Assembly: GCF_035917235.1 (NCBI RefSeq)
Contig: NZ_CP108423.1
Coordinates: 4,803,501-4,867,500, forward strand
Length of the DNA: 64,000 nt
From: Streptomyces sp. NBC_01294
Lineage (GTDB): Bacteria > Actinomycetota > Actinomycetes > Streptomycetales > Streptomycetaceae
Direction of reading: 5' to 3'
This document shows, one piece after another, positions 26,361 to 36,400 of the stretch; within the stretch, counting starts at the first letter, position 1; every line of letters starts with the position of its first letter. The position numbers were made by a program, and so were the translations under genes. The notes below the pieces were generated by a model. The model was not told where the DNA came from. It did not search any database and saw only the letters and a program-made list of their open reading frames with translations.

Positions 26361-27977
26361 CTACTCCTCGCGCTGTTCCGGCAGGACCGGGAACCTGCGC
26401 GGCGCCACCAGCAGCAGGACCAGCAGCGCGGCCACGGCGGCCGCCGTCGCGCCGAGGAAGATGTGCTCCACGGCGGCGGCCACGGCCTCGCGCAGGTGGT
26501 CGGCGGCGGCCCGGGGGAGCAGCCCCGGCCGGTCCAGTGCCTTGGCCACGTCGTCCAGGCCGCCGGGGAGTCCGGGCCCGGGGGCGTCCACCAGGCGGGC
26601 GGCGATGGTGGCGTTGGCCACGGCCGCGAGGAGGGCGGCGCCCACGCTCTGGCCGACCTGCCGGCAGAACAGCACCGAGGCCGTCGTGGTCCCGCGCTCT
26701 GACCAGCCGACGGTGGACTGGACGCCGACGACCAGCGGGAGCTGGAAGAGGCCGAGGGCGCCGCCCAGCAGCAGCATGATCAGCGCCGGCTGCCAGGGTT
26801 GGGCCGGGTAGGGGAGCAGGGTGAAGGAGTACAGGATCAGCGCGGCCAGCCCGATCCCGACGGCCGCGGTGTTGCGGAAGCCGATGCGCCGGTAGACGTG
26901 CTGGCTGAGGGCGGCGCTGAGGGGCCAGCTCAGGGTCATCACCGACATGACCAGTCCGGCGCCGACGGGGCCCAGGCCCAGCACGGACTGGGCGTACGTC
27001 GGCATGAACACCATCGGGGCGACCATCAGCAGGCCGAGCGCCCCCATGGCCAGGTTGACGGCGGCGATGGTGCGCCGGCGCCACACCCAGCCGGGCAGGA
27101 TCGGCTCCTCGGCCCGGCGTTCCACCCGGACCACGACCGCGGCCAGCACAGCGCTCGCGCCCAGCAGCCCCAGCGAGGGCGCGGACAGCCAGGGCCAGGC
27201 GACCCCGCCCTGGACGAGCGCGAAGAGCAGCAGGCCGCCGCAGGCGAAGACGCCCAGCGCCCCCGCCCAGTCGATCGGGCCCCGGCGCCCGGGTGACCGT
27301 ACGGGCTCGGTCAGGTGGCGGGCGACCATCCACAGGGCGAGGGCGGCCAGCGGCAGGTTGATCAGGAAGATCCAGCGCCAGTGCGCGTACGAGGCGAGCA
27401 GTCCGCCGAGCGCGGGGCCCGCCACGGCCGAGGTGGCCCAGACGCTGGACATCCGGGCCTGGATCCTCGGCCGGTCCTTGAGCGGGTACAGGTCGGCGGC
27501 CAGGGTCTGGACCGTGCCCTGGAGGGCGCCGCCGCCCAGGCCCTGGATGATCCGGAAGGCGATGAGGGCGGCCATGTTCCAGGCGAGCGCGCACAGCAGC
27601 GAGCCGACGAGGAAGAGGGCGACGCCGAAGAGCAGCACGGGCTTGCGGCCGAAGGTGTCGGACAGCTTGCCGTAGACGGGCAGGGTGACGGTGACGGCGA
27701 GCAGGTAGCCGGAGAAGAGCCAGGAGAAGACGGAGAAGCCGCCGAGGTCGCCCACGATCTGCGGGACGGCGGTGGCGACGATGGTGCTGTCGAGGGCGAC
27801 GAGGGCCATGCCCAGCATCAGCGAGGCGACCACGGCGGCCGGGGGGCGCGCGGCGGACCGGTCCGCGGTCGTGCCGCCGGCCGCGTCCTTGGCCGAAACG
27901 GCTGCCCCCGGCGTGGTGTCGGCGGGGCCGGCGGGTATGCCGTCCGGACTTCCGTCCGTGCTCTCCCCAGCGGCCAC
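26361..27977 (-). CDS. DHA2-family (EmrB/QacA) 14-helix MFS drug exporter
   Basis: Proton-driven multidrug transporter of 538 residues with 14 predicted helices. DHA2 signatures are LDSTIVATAVPQI (motif D1), GKLSDTFGRKPVLL (motif A) and AGPALGGLL (motif C). A polar N-terminal extension of about 50 residues precedes helix 1. GTG 27977 is preferred because GGGGGAAGGG lies 6-7 bases ahead of it; GTG 27998 is an alternative adding 7 residues. No regulator adjoins it, but a perfect palindrome lies 98 bases upstream. Confidence 0.9.
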   Translation of the reverse strand: MAAGESTDGSPDGIPAGPADTTPGAAVSAKDAAGGTTADRSAARPPAAVVASLMLGMALVALDSTIVATAVPQIVGDLGGFSVFSWLFSGYLLAVTVTLPVYGKLSDTFGRKPVLLFGVALFLVGSLLCALAWNMAALIAFRIIQGLGGGALQGTVQTLAADLYPLKDRPRIQARMSSVWATSAVAGPALGGLLASYAHWRWIFLINLPLAALALWMVARHLTEPVRSPGRRGPIDWAGALGVFACGGLLLFALVQGGVAWPWLSAPSLGLLGASAVLAAVVVRVERRAEEPILPGWVWRRRTIAAVNLAMGALGLLMVAPMVFMPTYAQSVLGLGPVGAGLVMSVMTLSWPLSAALSQHVYRRIGFRNTAAVGIGLAALILYSFTLLPYPAQPWQPALIMLLLGGALGLFQLPLVVGVQSTVGWSERGTTTASVLFCRQVGQSVGAALLAAVANATIAARLVDAPGPGLPGGLDDVAKALDRPGLLPRAAADHLREAVAAAVEHIFLGATAAAVAALLVLLLVAPRRFPVLPEQREE

Positions 27978-28074
27978 CGAGATCCCTTCCCCCTGCACGT
28001 ACCTGCGGGGAACACCTTCTCACCGCCGGGTGTCCGGCGGTATCCCTCAGGGCCGGTCCCCCGAAGGGTGGACA

Positions 28075-28086
28075 ACCCCTAGGGGT
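28075..28086. promoter_or_regulatory. ACCCCTAGGGGT palindrome between exporter and ABC operon
   Basis: A perfect 12-bp palindrome about 100 bases upstream of the MFS start and 255 bases upstream of the divergent ABC ATPase. Possible operator for either; binding protein unknown. Confidence 0.45.
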
Positions 28087-28185
28087 GGCTCCGCACAACG
28101 GGCCAGGGGTCGTTCCTCCCGGCGGAGGAGGTGAGGGGCCCGGGCGTCTCCTTAACTGGAACCTACGGACCAGGGGCCGGGGGGT

Positions 28186-28197
28186 GGGGTTAACCCC
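28186..28197. promoter_or_regulatory. GGGGTTAACCCC palindrome upstream of the ABC operon
   Basis: A perfect 12-bp palindrome 144 bases before the ABC ATPase start, embedded in a G-rich then C-rich context. The similar symmetry to the site at 28075 suggests regulator sites in this 363-base divergent gap. Confidence 0.45.
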
Positions 28198-28261
28198 CGG
28201 GCGGATACGGCGATGGGCACCAGCGCGCCGGACCTCCGCCCGCCGGAGACTTCATGACGCG

Positions 28262-28320
28262 ACGCACGCACTGAACGCACGCACGGAACGCACGCACAGA
28301 CGCACCAACAGACGCACGCA
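28262..28320 (+). repeat. A/C-rich leader with repeated ACGCACGCA
   Basis: ACGCACGCA starts at 28262, 28275, 28288 and 28312, with a partial copy at 28300, giving a 12-13 base periodicity just before the AAGGAGAAAGACC ribosome binding site of the ABC gene. The transcript would be almost free of G and U here and so unstructured, which may favour ribosome loading. Confidence 0.7.
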
Positions 28321-28340
28321 TCCGAAGAAGGAGAAAGACC

Positions 28341-29129
28341 GTGACAACGGCTATGACCGAAACCAGGCACGGGGGCACTGGAGGGCATGCAGCCGTCGCG
28401 GCCCGGGCGCGGAAGGTCGTCAAGGCCTACGGCTCCGGGGAGACGCGTGTCGTCGCCCTCGACGACGTGGACGTGGACATCATGAGCGGCCAGTTCACCG
28501 CGATCATGGGCCCCTCGGGCTCCGGCAAGTCCACGCTGATGCACTGCCTCGCCGGGCTCGACACGGTGACCAGCGGGCAGATCCACCTGGACGACACCGA
28601 GATCACCGGGCTGAAGGACAAGAAGCTCACGCAGCTGCGCCGCGACCGGATCGGCTTCATCTTCCAGGCCTTCAACCTGCTGCCCACGCTCAACGCCCTG
28701 GAGAACATCACGCTCCCCATGGACATCGCGGGCCGCAAGCCCGACGCGGAGTGGCTGAACCGGGTCGTGGAGACGGTGGGCCTGGCCGGCCGCCTCAAGC
28801 ACCGCCCGACCGAGCTGTCCGGCGGCCAGCAGCAGCGCGTGGCGGTCGCCCGCGCCCTCGCGGCCCGCCCGCAGATCATCTTCGGCGACGAGCCGACCGG
28901 AAACCTGGACTCCCGGGCGGGCGCCGAGGTCCTCGGCTTCCTGCGCCGTTCGGTGGACGAGCTGGGGCAGACCATCGTCATGGTCACCCACGACCCGGTC
29001 GCCGCCTCCTACGCGGACCGCGTCATCTTCCTCGCCGACGGCCGGATCGTCGACGAGATGTACGGGCCCTCCGCGGAGCAGGTCCTGGACCGCATGAAGG
29101 ACTTCGACGCGCGCGGGCGGACGTCATGA
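28341..29129 (+). CDS. MacB/LolD-type ABC transporter ATP-binding protein
   Basis: ATPase of 262 residues: Walker A GPSGSGKST, Q-loop FIFQAFNLLP, signature LSGGQQQRVAVARAL, Walker B IIFGDEPTGNLDS and the H-loop VTHDP. The NLLPTL and PTGNLDS sequences are typical of the LolD/MacB/FtsE branch, which powers FtsX-like permeases rather than classic importers. GTG 28341 follows AGGAGAAAGACC. Its stop overlaps the permease start as ATGA. The truncated ATPase at the right end of the window is a close paralogue. Confidence 0.95.
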   Translation: MTTAMTETRHGGTGGHAAVAARARKVVKAYGSGETRVVALDDVDVDIMSGQFTAIMGPSGSGKSTLMHCLAGLDTVTSGQIHLDDTEITGLKDKKLTQLRRDRIGFIFQAFNLLPTLNALENITLPMDIAGRKPDAEWLNRVVETVGLAGRLKHRPTELSGGQQQRVAVARALAARPQIIFGDEPTGNLDSRAGAEVLGFLRRSVDELGQTIVMVTHDPVAASYADRVIFLADGRIVDEMYGPSAEQVLDRMKDFDARGRTS

Positions 29130-31711
29130 GCAACATGGTCCTGAAGACCTCGCGGCGCAACTTCGTCGCGCACAAGGGGAGGATGGCGCTCTCCGCCGTC
29201 GCGGTCCTGCTCTCCGTCGCCTTCGTCTGCGGCACCCTGGTGTTCACCGACACCATGAACACCACCTTCGACAAGCTGTTCGCCGTCACCAGCTCCGACG
29301 TGACGGTCAGCCCGAAGACGGCCGAGAGCGGGGAGGAGATCTCCGAGCGCGGCAAGCCCGAGGTGCTGGACGGCGCGGTCGTCGAGCAGGTCCGCAAGGC
29401 CGAGGGCGTCAAGAGCGCCGAAGGCGGCGTCGTCTCGATGTCCGTCACGGTGGTCAACTCCAAGAACGAGAACATGGGCTCGACCACCGGCGCCCCCACC
29501 ATCGCGGGGAACTGGAGCGACAACGAGCTCAAGTCCATGAAGATCACCTCGGGTCAGGCGCCGCGCGGCCCCACCGAGGTGATGGTCGACGCCGACACGG
29601 CGGACAAGCACGGTCTGGGGCTCGGTGACGAACTGCGCACCATCGCCATCACCGGCGACATCCGCGCCAAGATCACCGGTATCGCCGCCTTCACCGTGAC
29701 CAACCCGGGTGCGGCCGTCGTCTACTTCGACACCGCCACCGCGCAGCAGCAGCTGCTGGGCGCTCCCGGCGTGTTCACGCACGTCAACGTCACCGCGAAG
29801 GACGGGGTGAGCGACGACCGGCTCAAGCAGCACGTCGCGGCCGCGGTCGGCGCGGACACGTACAAGCTGCAGACGGCCAAGGAGTCCGCGGACGCCAACC
29901 GCAAGGACGTCGGCTCCTTCCTCAACGTCATGAAGTACGTGATGCTCGGCTTCGCCGGCATCGCCTTCCTCGTCGGCATCTTCCTGATCTTCAACACCTT
30001 CTCGATGCTGGTCGCCCAGCGCACCCGCGAGATCGGCCTGATGCGCGCCATCGGCGCCGACAGCGGGCAGGTCCTGAAGTCCGTGGTCGTCGAGGCCTTC
30101 CTCCTCGGTGTCGTGGGCTCGGTGCTGGGTGTCGGCGCGGGCGTGGGCCTGGCCGTCGGACTCATGGAGCTCATGGGCCAGATGGGCATGCACCTGTCGA
30201 CGGACGATCTGACCGTCGCCTGGACCACCCCGGTCATCGGCGTCTTCCTCGGTGTCGTCGTCACCGTCGTCGCCGCGTTCGTCCCTGCCCGCCGGGCGGG
30301 CAAGGTGTCCCCGATGGCCGCCCTGCGCGAGTCCGGCACCCCCGGCGACAAGAAGGCCGGCGTCATCCGCGCCGTCCTCGGTCTGGTCCTCACCGGCATC
30401 GGCGGCGCGGGCCTGTTCCTCGCCGCGGCCGCCGAGGAGGCCGGACCCGGATCGATGTGGCTGGGCCTGGGCGTCGTCTTCAGCCTCATCGGGTTCATCG
30501 TGATCGGCCCGCTGCTCGCCGCGGGCGTGGTGCGGGTGCTCTCCGGTGTGGTACTGCGGCCCTTCGGGTCGGTGGGCCGCCTCGCCGAGCGCAACGCCCT
30601 GCGCAACCCGCGCCGCACCGGCGCCACCGCCGCCGCGCTGATGATCGGCCTCGCGCTGGTCGCCTGCCTGTCGGTGGTCGGCTCCTCGATGGTGGCCTCC
30701 GCCACCGACGAGCTCGACAAGTCCGTCGGCGCGGACTACATCGTCAACTCCATGACCGGACAGCCCGTGCTGCCGCAGGCCGAGCAGGCCCTGCGCGCCA
30801 CCCAGGGCCTGGACCACGTGACCGCCTACCGGGAGGTCGAGGCCAAGCTCACCGCTCCCGACGGCGCCACCGAGGAGGTGGGCCTCGGCGCCACCGACCC
30901 GACGTACGCCAAGGACATCCGCCGCAAGATGGTCGCCGGCGAGCACGCGGCGGCGTACGGCAAGGACTCCATGTCGGTCGGCTCGGACTACGCCACCGCG
31001 CACGGCGTCAAGGTCGGCGACGAGCTGACGGTCGCCTTCACCGGCGGCAACACCGTCAAGCTGAAGGTCGCGGCGATCACCAGCGACGAGGGCAACCTCG
31101 ACAAGGGCATGAAGTACATCAGCACCGCCGTCGCCCAGGCGAACGTCCCGGCCGACCGGCTCCCGCTCCCCTTCATGCTGCTGGCCACCGCCAAGGACGG
31201 GCAGTCCGACGCCGCCGCCTACAACGGGGTCAAGGCGGCGATGGCCGAGCACCCGCAGTACAAGGTCCTCAACCAGACCGACTACAAGCAGGCCCTGAAG
31301 GACCAGGTCGGCCAGCTGCTGAACATGGTCTACGGGCTCCTGGGCCTCGCCATCATCGTCGCGGTCCTGGGCGTCGTGAACACCCTGGCCCTGTCGGTGG
31401 TCGAGCGGACCCGCGAGATCGGCCTGATGCGCGCCATCGGCCTCTCCCGCCGCCAGCTGCGCCGCATGATCCGCCTGGAGTCGGTGGTCATCGCCCTCTT
31501 CGGCGCCCTGCTCGGCCTGGGCCTGGGCATGGGCTGGGGGGCCAGCGCGCAGCAGCTGCTGGCGCTCCAGGGCCTGAAGGTGCTGGAGATCCCGTGGCCG
31601 ACGATCCTCGGGGTGTTCGCCGCCTCGGCCTTCGTGGGCCTGTTCGCCGCGCTGGTCCCGGCCTTCCGGGCGGGGCGGATGAACGTCCTGAACGCGATCG
31701 CGAGCGAGTAG
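29126..31711 (+). CDS. FtsX-like (MacB-type) ABC permease
   Basis: This 861-residue permease consists of two FtsX-like halves. A first helix near residues 15-40 (GRMALSAVAVLLSVAFVCGTLVF) is followed by a large extracellular MacB-like domain, a three-helix FtsX block at about 270-390 (VGIFLIFNTFSMLVAQRTREIGLMRAIGA), a second extracellular domain, and a C-terminal FtsX block (VNTLALSVVERTREIGLMRAIGLS). Such systems are mechanotransmitters in lipoprotein or peptide export and antimicrobial-peptide resistance. It is translationally coupled to the ATPase and ended by a strong hairpin. Substrate unknown. Confidence 0.93.
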   Translation: MSNMVLKTSRRNFVAHKGRMALSAVAVLLSVAFVCGTLVFTDTMNTTFDKLFAVTSSDVTVSPKTAESGEEISERGKPEVLDGAVVEQVRKAEGVKSAEGGVVSMSVTVVNSKNENMGSTTGAPTIAGNWSDNELKSMKITSGQAPRGPTEVMVDADTADKHGLGLGDELRTIAITGDIRAKITGIAAFTVTNPGAAVVYFDTATAQQQLLGAPGVFTHVNVTAKDGVSDDRLKQHVAAAVGADTYKLQTAKESADANRKDVGSFLNVMKYVMLGFAGIAFLVGIFLIFNTFSMLVAQRTREIGLMRAIGADSGQVLKSVVVEAFLLGVVGSVLGVGAGVGLAVGLMELMGQMGMHLSTDDLTVAWTTPVIGVFLGVVVTVVAAFVPARRAGKVSPMAALRESGTPGDKKAGVIRAVLGLVLTGIGGAGLFLAAAAEEAGPGSMWLGLGVVFSLIGFIVIGPLLAAGVVRVLSGVVLRPFGSVGRLAERNALRNPRRTGATAAALMIGLALVACLSVVGSSMVASATDELDKSVGADYIVNSMTGQPVLPQAEQALRATQGLDHVTAYREVEAKLTAPDGATEEVGLGATDPTYAKDIRRKMVAGEHAAAYGKDSMSVGSDYATAHGVKVGDELTVAFTGGNTVKLKVAAITSDEGNLDKGMKYISTAVAQANVPADRLPLPFMLLATAKDGQSDAAAYNGVKAAMAEHPQYKVLNQTDYKQALKDQVGQLLNMVYGLLGLAIIVAVLGVVNTLALSVVERTREIGLMRAIGLSRRQLRRMIRLESVVIALFGALLGLGLGMGWGASAQQLLALQGLKVLEIPWPTILGVFAASAFVGLFAALVPAFRAGRMNVLNAIASE

Positions 31712-31738
31712 TCGGGCCCGCGTTCGTACGGGGGAAGG

Positions 31739-31774
31739 CGCCGGTCCGGGACCTTGGGGGGTTCCGGACCGGCG
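31739..31774. terminator. Terminator between ABC operon and convergent DUF2079 gene
   Basis: CGCCGGTCCGG (31739-31749) with complement 31764-31774, extended by GACC/GGTT pairing around a G-rich loop. Confidence 0.85.
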
Positions 31775-31779
31775 TCGTG

Positions 31780-33186
31780 TCATCCCCGCTGCATGAGGAC
31801 GACGCCCCCGGCCTCGCCCACCACGGTGAACTGCTCGCCGGGGTGGAGCTGGCGGGCGTAGCCGGTGGGGTCCTCGCCGGCCCACCGGGAGGAGTTGTCG
31901 ATGGTGATCCAGTCGGGGACCACGCCCTTGCTGCCGCCGATCCACAGCACCCGGCAGCGGGAGGTCAGCCGGGTCAGCGGCGTGGTGTCGGCCTCCACGG
32001 TGGCCCCGTCGGGGATCCGGTCGAGGAGCCGCTCGATGGCCGTGACCCGCTCGGGCTTCTCGTACGTGTGCGCTTCCGCGAGCTTGGCCGTCGGCATGCT
32101 GGTCGCGGCCAGGGCGAGGGAGGCCGCGAGCACGGCGGTGGGCAGCTGGAGGGCGTACGCGCGCAGCCGGGGCCGCTCGCCGCGCCGGACGGTGTCGATG
32201 GCGTCGACGAGGGCGAGGGCCACGACGGGCATCAGGACGGCGCTGTAGTGCCAGTCGGTGGACCAGTAGTGGTCGTCCCCGGACAGGAAGCGCCAGCCCA
32301 GGGTGGGGGCGGCCACCAGCAGCAGCGGCGAGCGCAGCGCGAGCAGCCCGGAGGTGGGGATCAGCACCCACCCCAGGGTGGCGAGCTTGGTGCCGATGCC
32401 GCCGAGCGGGCCGTCGCCGTCGATCTTGTCCCAGTAGCCGTAGCCCGCGGTGGCGAAGGCCGGTATGACGACGGTGAAGACGAGGACGGCGAAGACGCAG
32501 GCCGCGGCGGCGACGCCGAGCGCGGTCCAGGCGATCCGCCGGTCGGTGGGCCGGGCCCGCCAGGCCACCACCACGGCCAGGGCGGCGAGGGTGAAGCCCA
32601 GGTCCTCCTTGACGAGGATCAGCGGCAGCCCCCACAGCAGGGCGGCCCGCCAGCGGCGCGCGATCACCGCCTCCAGGGCGAAGGCCAGCAGGGGCACGGC
32701 GAAGGCGATCTCGTGGAAGTCGAACTCCACGGCCCGCTGGATGCCCCAGGACAGCCCGTAGGCGACGCCGACGGCGAGCCCGCGGGCCCGGCCGAGGAGC
32801 CGCCCGGCCACCCGGGTGACGGGCACGGCGGACAGCGCGAACAGCGCGGCCTGCACGACCAGGAGGGTGACGGGCCCCGGGAAGACCCGGTAGACGGGTG
32901 CGACGAGCGCGATGATCGGGCTGAAGTGGTCGCCGAGGATGTTGGCCCCCGGCCCCTTCAGGTCGGCGACGGGCTCCTGCAGGTGCGCGTACGCGCGGAT
33001 CGCCTGCTCGAAGATCCCCAGGTCCCAGGAGGCCCAGTCCATCCGCCGGAACCGTCCGACGGACAGCACGAGGTAGACCGGGAACAGCCCGGCGGCCACC
33101 GCCCAGGGCCCCGCCCACCAGCCGGGGCGCGGCTTCGCCGCAGCCTGCGCCACGGGCGCCGGGCGCGCTATCGCATCGCTCGTCAC
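31780..33186 (-). CDS. DUF2079 polytopic membrane protein
   Basis: Integral membrane protein of 468 residues with about 9-10 helices, carrying the DUF2079 hallmarks WDLGIFEQAI, GDHFSPIIALVAPVYR, EFDFHEIAFAVPLLAFAL and VKEDLGFTLAA. The fold resembles GT-C glycosyltransferases, in which acidic residues in the first loop are catalytic, so a polyprenyl-sugar-dependent glycosyltransferase role is possible but not shown. The last about 90 residues are soluble. GTG 33186 has GAGGAG 9 bases ahead. It is monocistronic and divergent from mfd. Confidence 0.85.
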   Translation of the reverse strand: MTSDAIARPAPVAQAAAKPRPGWWAGPWAVAAGLFPVYLVLSVGRFRRMDWASWDLGIFEQAIRAYAHLQEPVADLKGPGANILGDHFSPIIALVAPVYRVFPGPVTLLVVQAALFALSAVPVTRVAGRLLGRARGLAVGVAYGLSWGIQRAVEFDFHEIAFAVPLLAFALEAVIARRWRAALLWGLPLILVKEDLGFTLAALAVVVAWRARPTDRRIAWTALGVAAAACVFAVLVFTVVIPAFATAGYGYWDKIDGDGPLGGIGTKLATLGWVLIPTSGLLALRSPLLLVAAPTLGWRFLSGDDHYWSTDWHYSAVLMPVVALALVDAIDTVRRGERPRLRAYALQLPTAVLAASLALAATSMPTAKLAEAHTYEKPERVTAIERLLDRIPDGATVEADTTPLTRLTSRCRVLWIGGSKGVVPDWITIDNSSRWAGEDPTGYARQLHPGEQFTVVGEAGGVVLMQRG

Positions 33187-33445
33187 GGACTCGTGCTCCT
33201 CGGCCGGTAGGCGTCTCCCCGGCGGAAGACGACGCGGCGAGCTCAGACAGTCAGAACAGGAACATCGTAGAGCGGGGCGCCGGCCTGGGCGTGACGCCTG
33301 CGCCGTCACCCCGGCGGGTGACCCGAATCCCTCGCGCGTGGGTGGGGGGAGAGTCGTAGGGTGGAACCCCCGGCCCGTGCGACGTGTCGGGTCCTTCGCG
33401 TTGCCCCTCACACCCTTTGACCTTCACCGGACGGAAAGCCTCTTC

Positions 33446-36400
33446 ATGAGCCTGCACGGACTGCTCGACGCCGTCACCCGGGACGCCGCCCTCGCCGAGG
33501 CGGTCACCGCGGCCGGGGACGGCAACCGCATGCACGTGGACCTGGTCGGCCCCGCCGCCGCGCGGCCCTTCGCGATCGCCGCGCTGGCCCGGCAGACCGA
33601 GCGGACCGTGCTGGCGGTCACCGCCACCGGGCGCGAGGCCGAGGACCTGGCCGCCGCGCTGCGCTCCCTGCTGCCACCCGACGAGGTGGTGGACTACCCG
33701 TCCTGGGAGACGCTCCCGCACGAACGGCTCAGCCCCCGCAGCGACACCATGGGCCGCCGGCTCGCCGTCCTGCGCCGGCTCGTGCACCCGAGCAAGGACG
33801 ACCCGGCCGCGGGGCCGGTGAGCGTGATCGTCGCCCCCATCCGGTCCGTGCTCCAGCCGCAGGTCAAGGGGCTCGGGGACCTGGTCCCGGTCAGCCTGCG
33901 CCAGGGCGGCAGCGGCGACCTCGGCGAGATCACCGCGGCGCTGGCCGCCGCCGCGTACGCGCGCGTCGAGCTCGTCGAGAAGCGCGGGGAGTTCGCCGTG
34001 CGCGGCGGCATCCTCGACGTGTTCCCGCCCACCGAGGAACACCCGCTGCGCGTCGAGTTCTGGGGCGACGAGGTCGAGGAGATCCGCTACTTCAAGGTCG
34101 CCGACCAGCGGTCCCTGGAGGTCGCCGAGCACGGGCTGTGGGCCCCGCCCTGCCGCGAGCTGCTGCTGACCGACTCGGTACGGGAGCGGGCCGCTGCCCT
34201 CGCCGAGGCGCACCCCGAGCTCGGCGAGCTGCTGAACAAGATCGCCGAGGGGATCGCCGTCGAGGGCATGGAGTCCCTGGCACCGGTCCTGGTCGACGAC
34301 ATGGAACTGCTGATCGACGTCCTGCCGGCCGGGTCGATGGCCGTGGTCTGCGACCCGGAGCGGGTCCGGACCCGGGCCTCCGACCTCGTGGCGACGAGCC
34401 AGGAGTTCCTGATGGCGTCCTGGGCGGCGACGGCGGGCGGCGGCGAGGCCCCCATCGACGTCGGCGCGGCCTCGCTGCGCGGGATCGCGGAGGTCCGCGA
34501 CCGGGCCCGCGAGCTGAACATGATGTGGTGGTCGGTCTCCCCCTTCGCCGCCGACGAGACGGCGGGCGGCGACACGCTCAAGCTCGCCATGCACGCCCCG
34601 GAGGCGTACCGCGGCGACACCGCCCGGGCACTGGCCGACACCAAGGGCTGGATCGCCGACGGCTGGCACACCGTCTACCTCACCGAGGGCCACGGCCCCG
34701 CCGCCCGCACCGTCGAGGTGCTCGGCGGCGAGGGCATCGCGGCCCGGCTGGAGGCGGACCTGCGCACCCTGGAGCCGAGCCTGGTCCACGTCGCGTGCGG
34801 TTCCCTCGACAACGGTTTCGTCGACCCGGTGCTGCGCCTGGCCGTCCTCACGGAGACCGACCTGACGGGCCAGCGCACCGCCACCAAGGACCTCGGGCGG
34901 ATGCCGACCCGGCGCCGCAAGACGATCGACCCGCTGACCCTGGAGGCCGGCGACTACATCGTCCACGAGCAGCACGGCGTGGGCCGCTACGTCGAGATGG
35001 TCCAGCGGACGGTGCAGGGCGCCACCCGCGAGTACCTCCTCGTCGAGTACGCCCCCGCCAAGCGCGGCCAGCCCGGCGACCGGCTCTACATCCCCACCGA
35101 CCAGCTGGAGCAGGTCACCAAGTACGTCGGCGGCGAGGCCCCGACCCTGCACCGGCTCGGCGGCGCCGACTGGACGAAGACCAAGGCGCGCGCGAAGAAG
35201 GCGGTCAAGGAGATCGCCGCCGACCTCATCAAGCTCTACAGCGCGCGCATGGCGGCCCCCGGCCACACCTTCGGCCCCGACACCCCCTGGCAGCGCGAGC
35301 TGGAGGACGCCTTCCCGTACGCGGAGACGCCCGACCAGCTCACCACGATCGCCGAGGTCAAGGAGGACATGGAGAAGTCGGTCCCCATGGACCGGCTGAT
35401 CTGCGGCGATGTCGGATACGGCAAGACCGAGATCGCCGTGCGCGCCGCGTTCAAGGCGGTCCAGGACGGCAAGCAGGTCGCCGTTCTCGTGCCGACGACC
35501 CTGCTCGTGCAGCAGCACTTCGGCACCTTCTCGGAGCGCTACAGCCAGTTCCCGGTCAACGTGAAGGCGCTGTCGCGCTTCCAGAACGAGACCGAGTCGA
35601 AGGCCACCCTGGAGGGCCTGGGGGAGGGCTCGGTGGACGTGGTCATCGGCACCCACCGGCTGTTCTCGCAGGAGACCAGGTTCAAGGACCTGGGCCTGGT
35701 CATCGTCGACGAGGAGCAGCGCTTCGGCGTGGAGCACAAGGAGCAGCTGAAGAAGCTCCGCGCCAACGTCGACGTGCTGACGATGTCGGCGACGCCGATC
35801 CCGCGCACCCTGGAGATGGCGGTGACCGGCATCCGCGAGATGTCGACGATCACCACCCCGCCGGAGGAGCGACACCCGGTGCTCACCTTCGTCGGCCCGT
35901 ACGAGGAGAAGCAGATCGGCGCGGCCATCCGCCGTGAACTGCTGCGCGAGGGCCAGTGCTTCTACATCCACAACCGGGTCGAGTCCATCGACCGGGCGGC
36001 GGCCAAGCTGCGCGAGATCGTGCCCGAGGCGCGGATCGCGACGGCGCACGGCCAGATGTCGGAGCAGGCCCTGGAGCAGGTCGTCGTGGACTTCTGGGAG
36101 AAGAAGTTCGACGTGCTGGTGTCGACGACGATCGTCGAGTCCGGCATCGACATCTCCAACGCCAACACCCTCATCGTGGAGCGCGGCGACAACTTCGGCC
36201 TGTCCCAGCTGCACCAGCTGCGCGGCCGGGTGGGCCGCGGCCGCGAGCGCGGGTACGCGTACTTCCTGTACCCGCCGGAGAAGCCGCTGACGGAGACCGC
36301 GCACGAGCGGCTCGCGACGATCGCCCAGCACACCGAGATGGGCGCCGGCATGTACGTGGCGATGAAGGACCTGGAGATCCGCGGCGCGGGCAACCTGCTC

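Noticed and set aside
28085..29125. Reading the permease frame as one 1208-residue protein starting at 28085.
   Set aside because: The upstream part is an alternate frame of the ATPase gene; the real permease start is ATG 29126 overlapping the ATPase stop.
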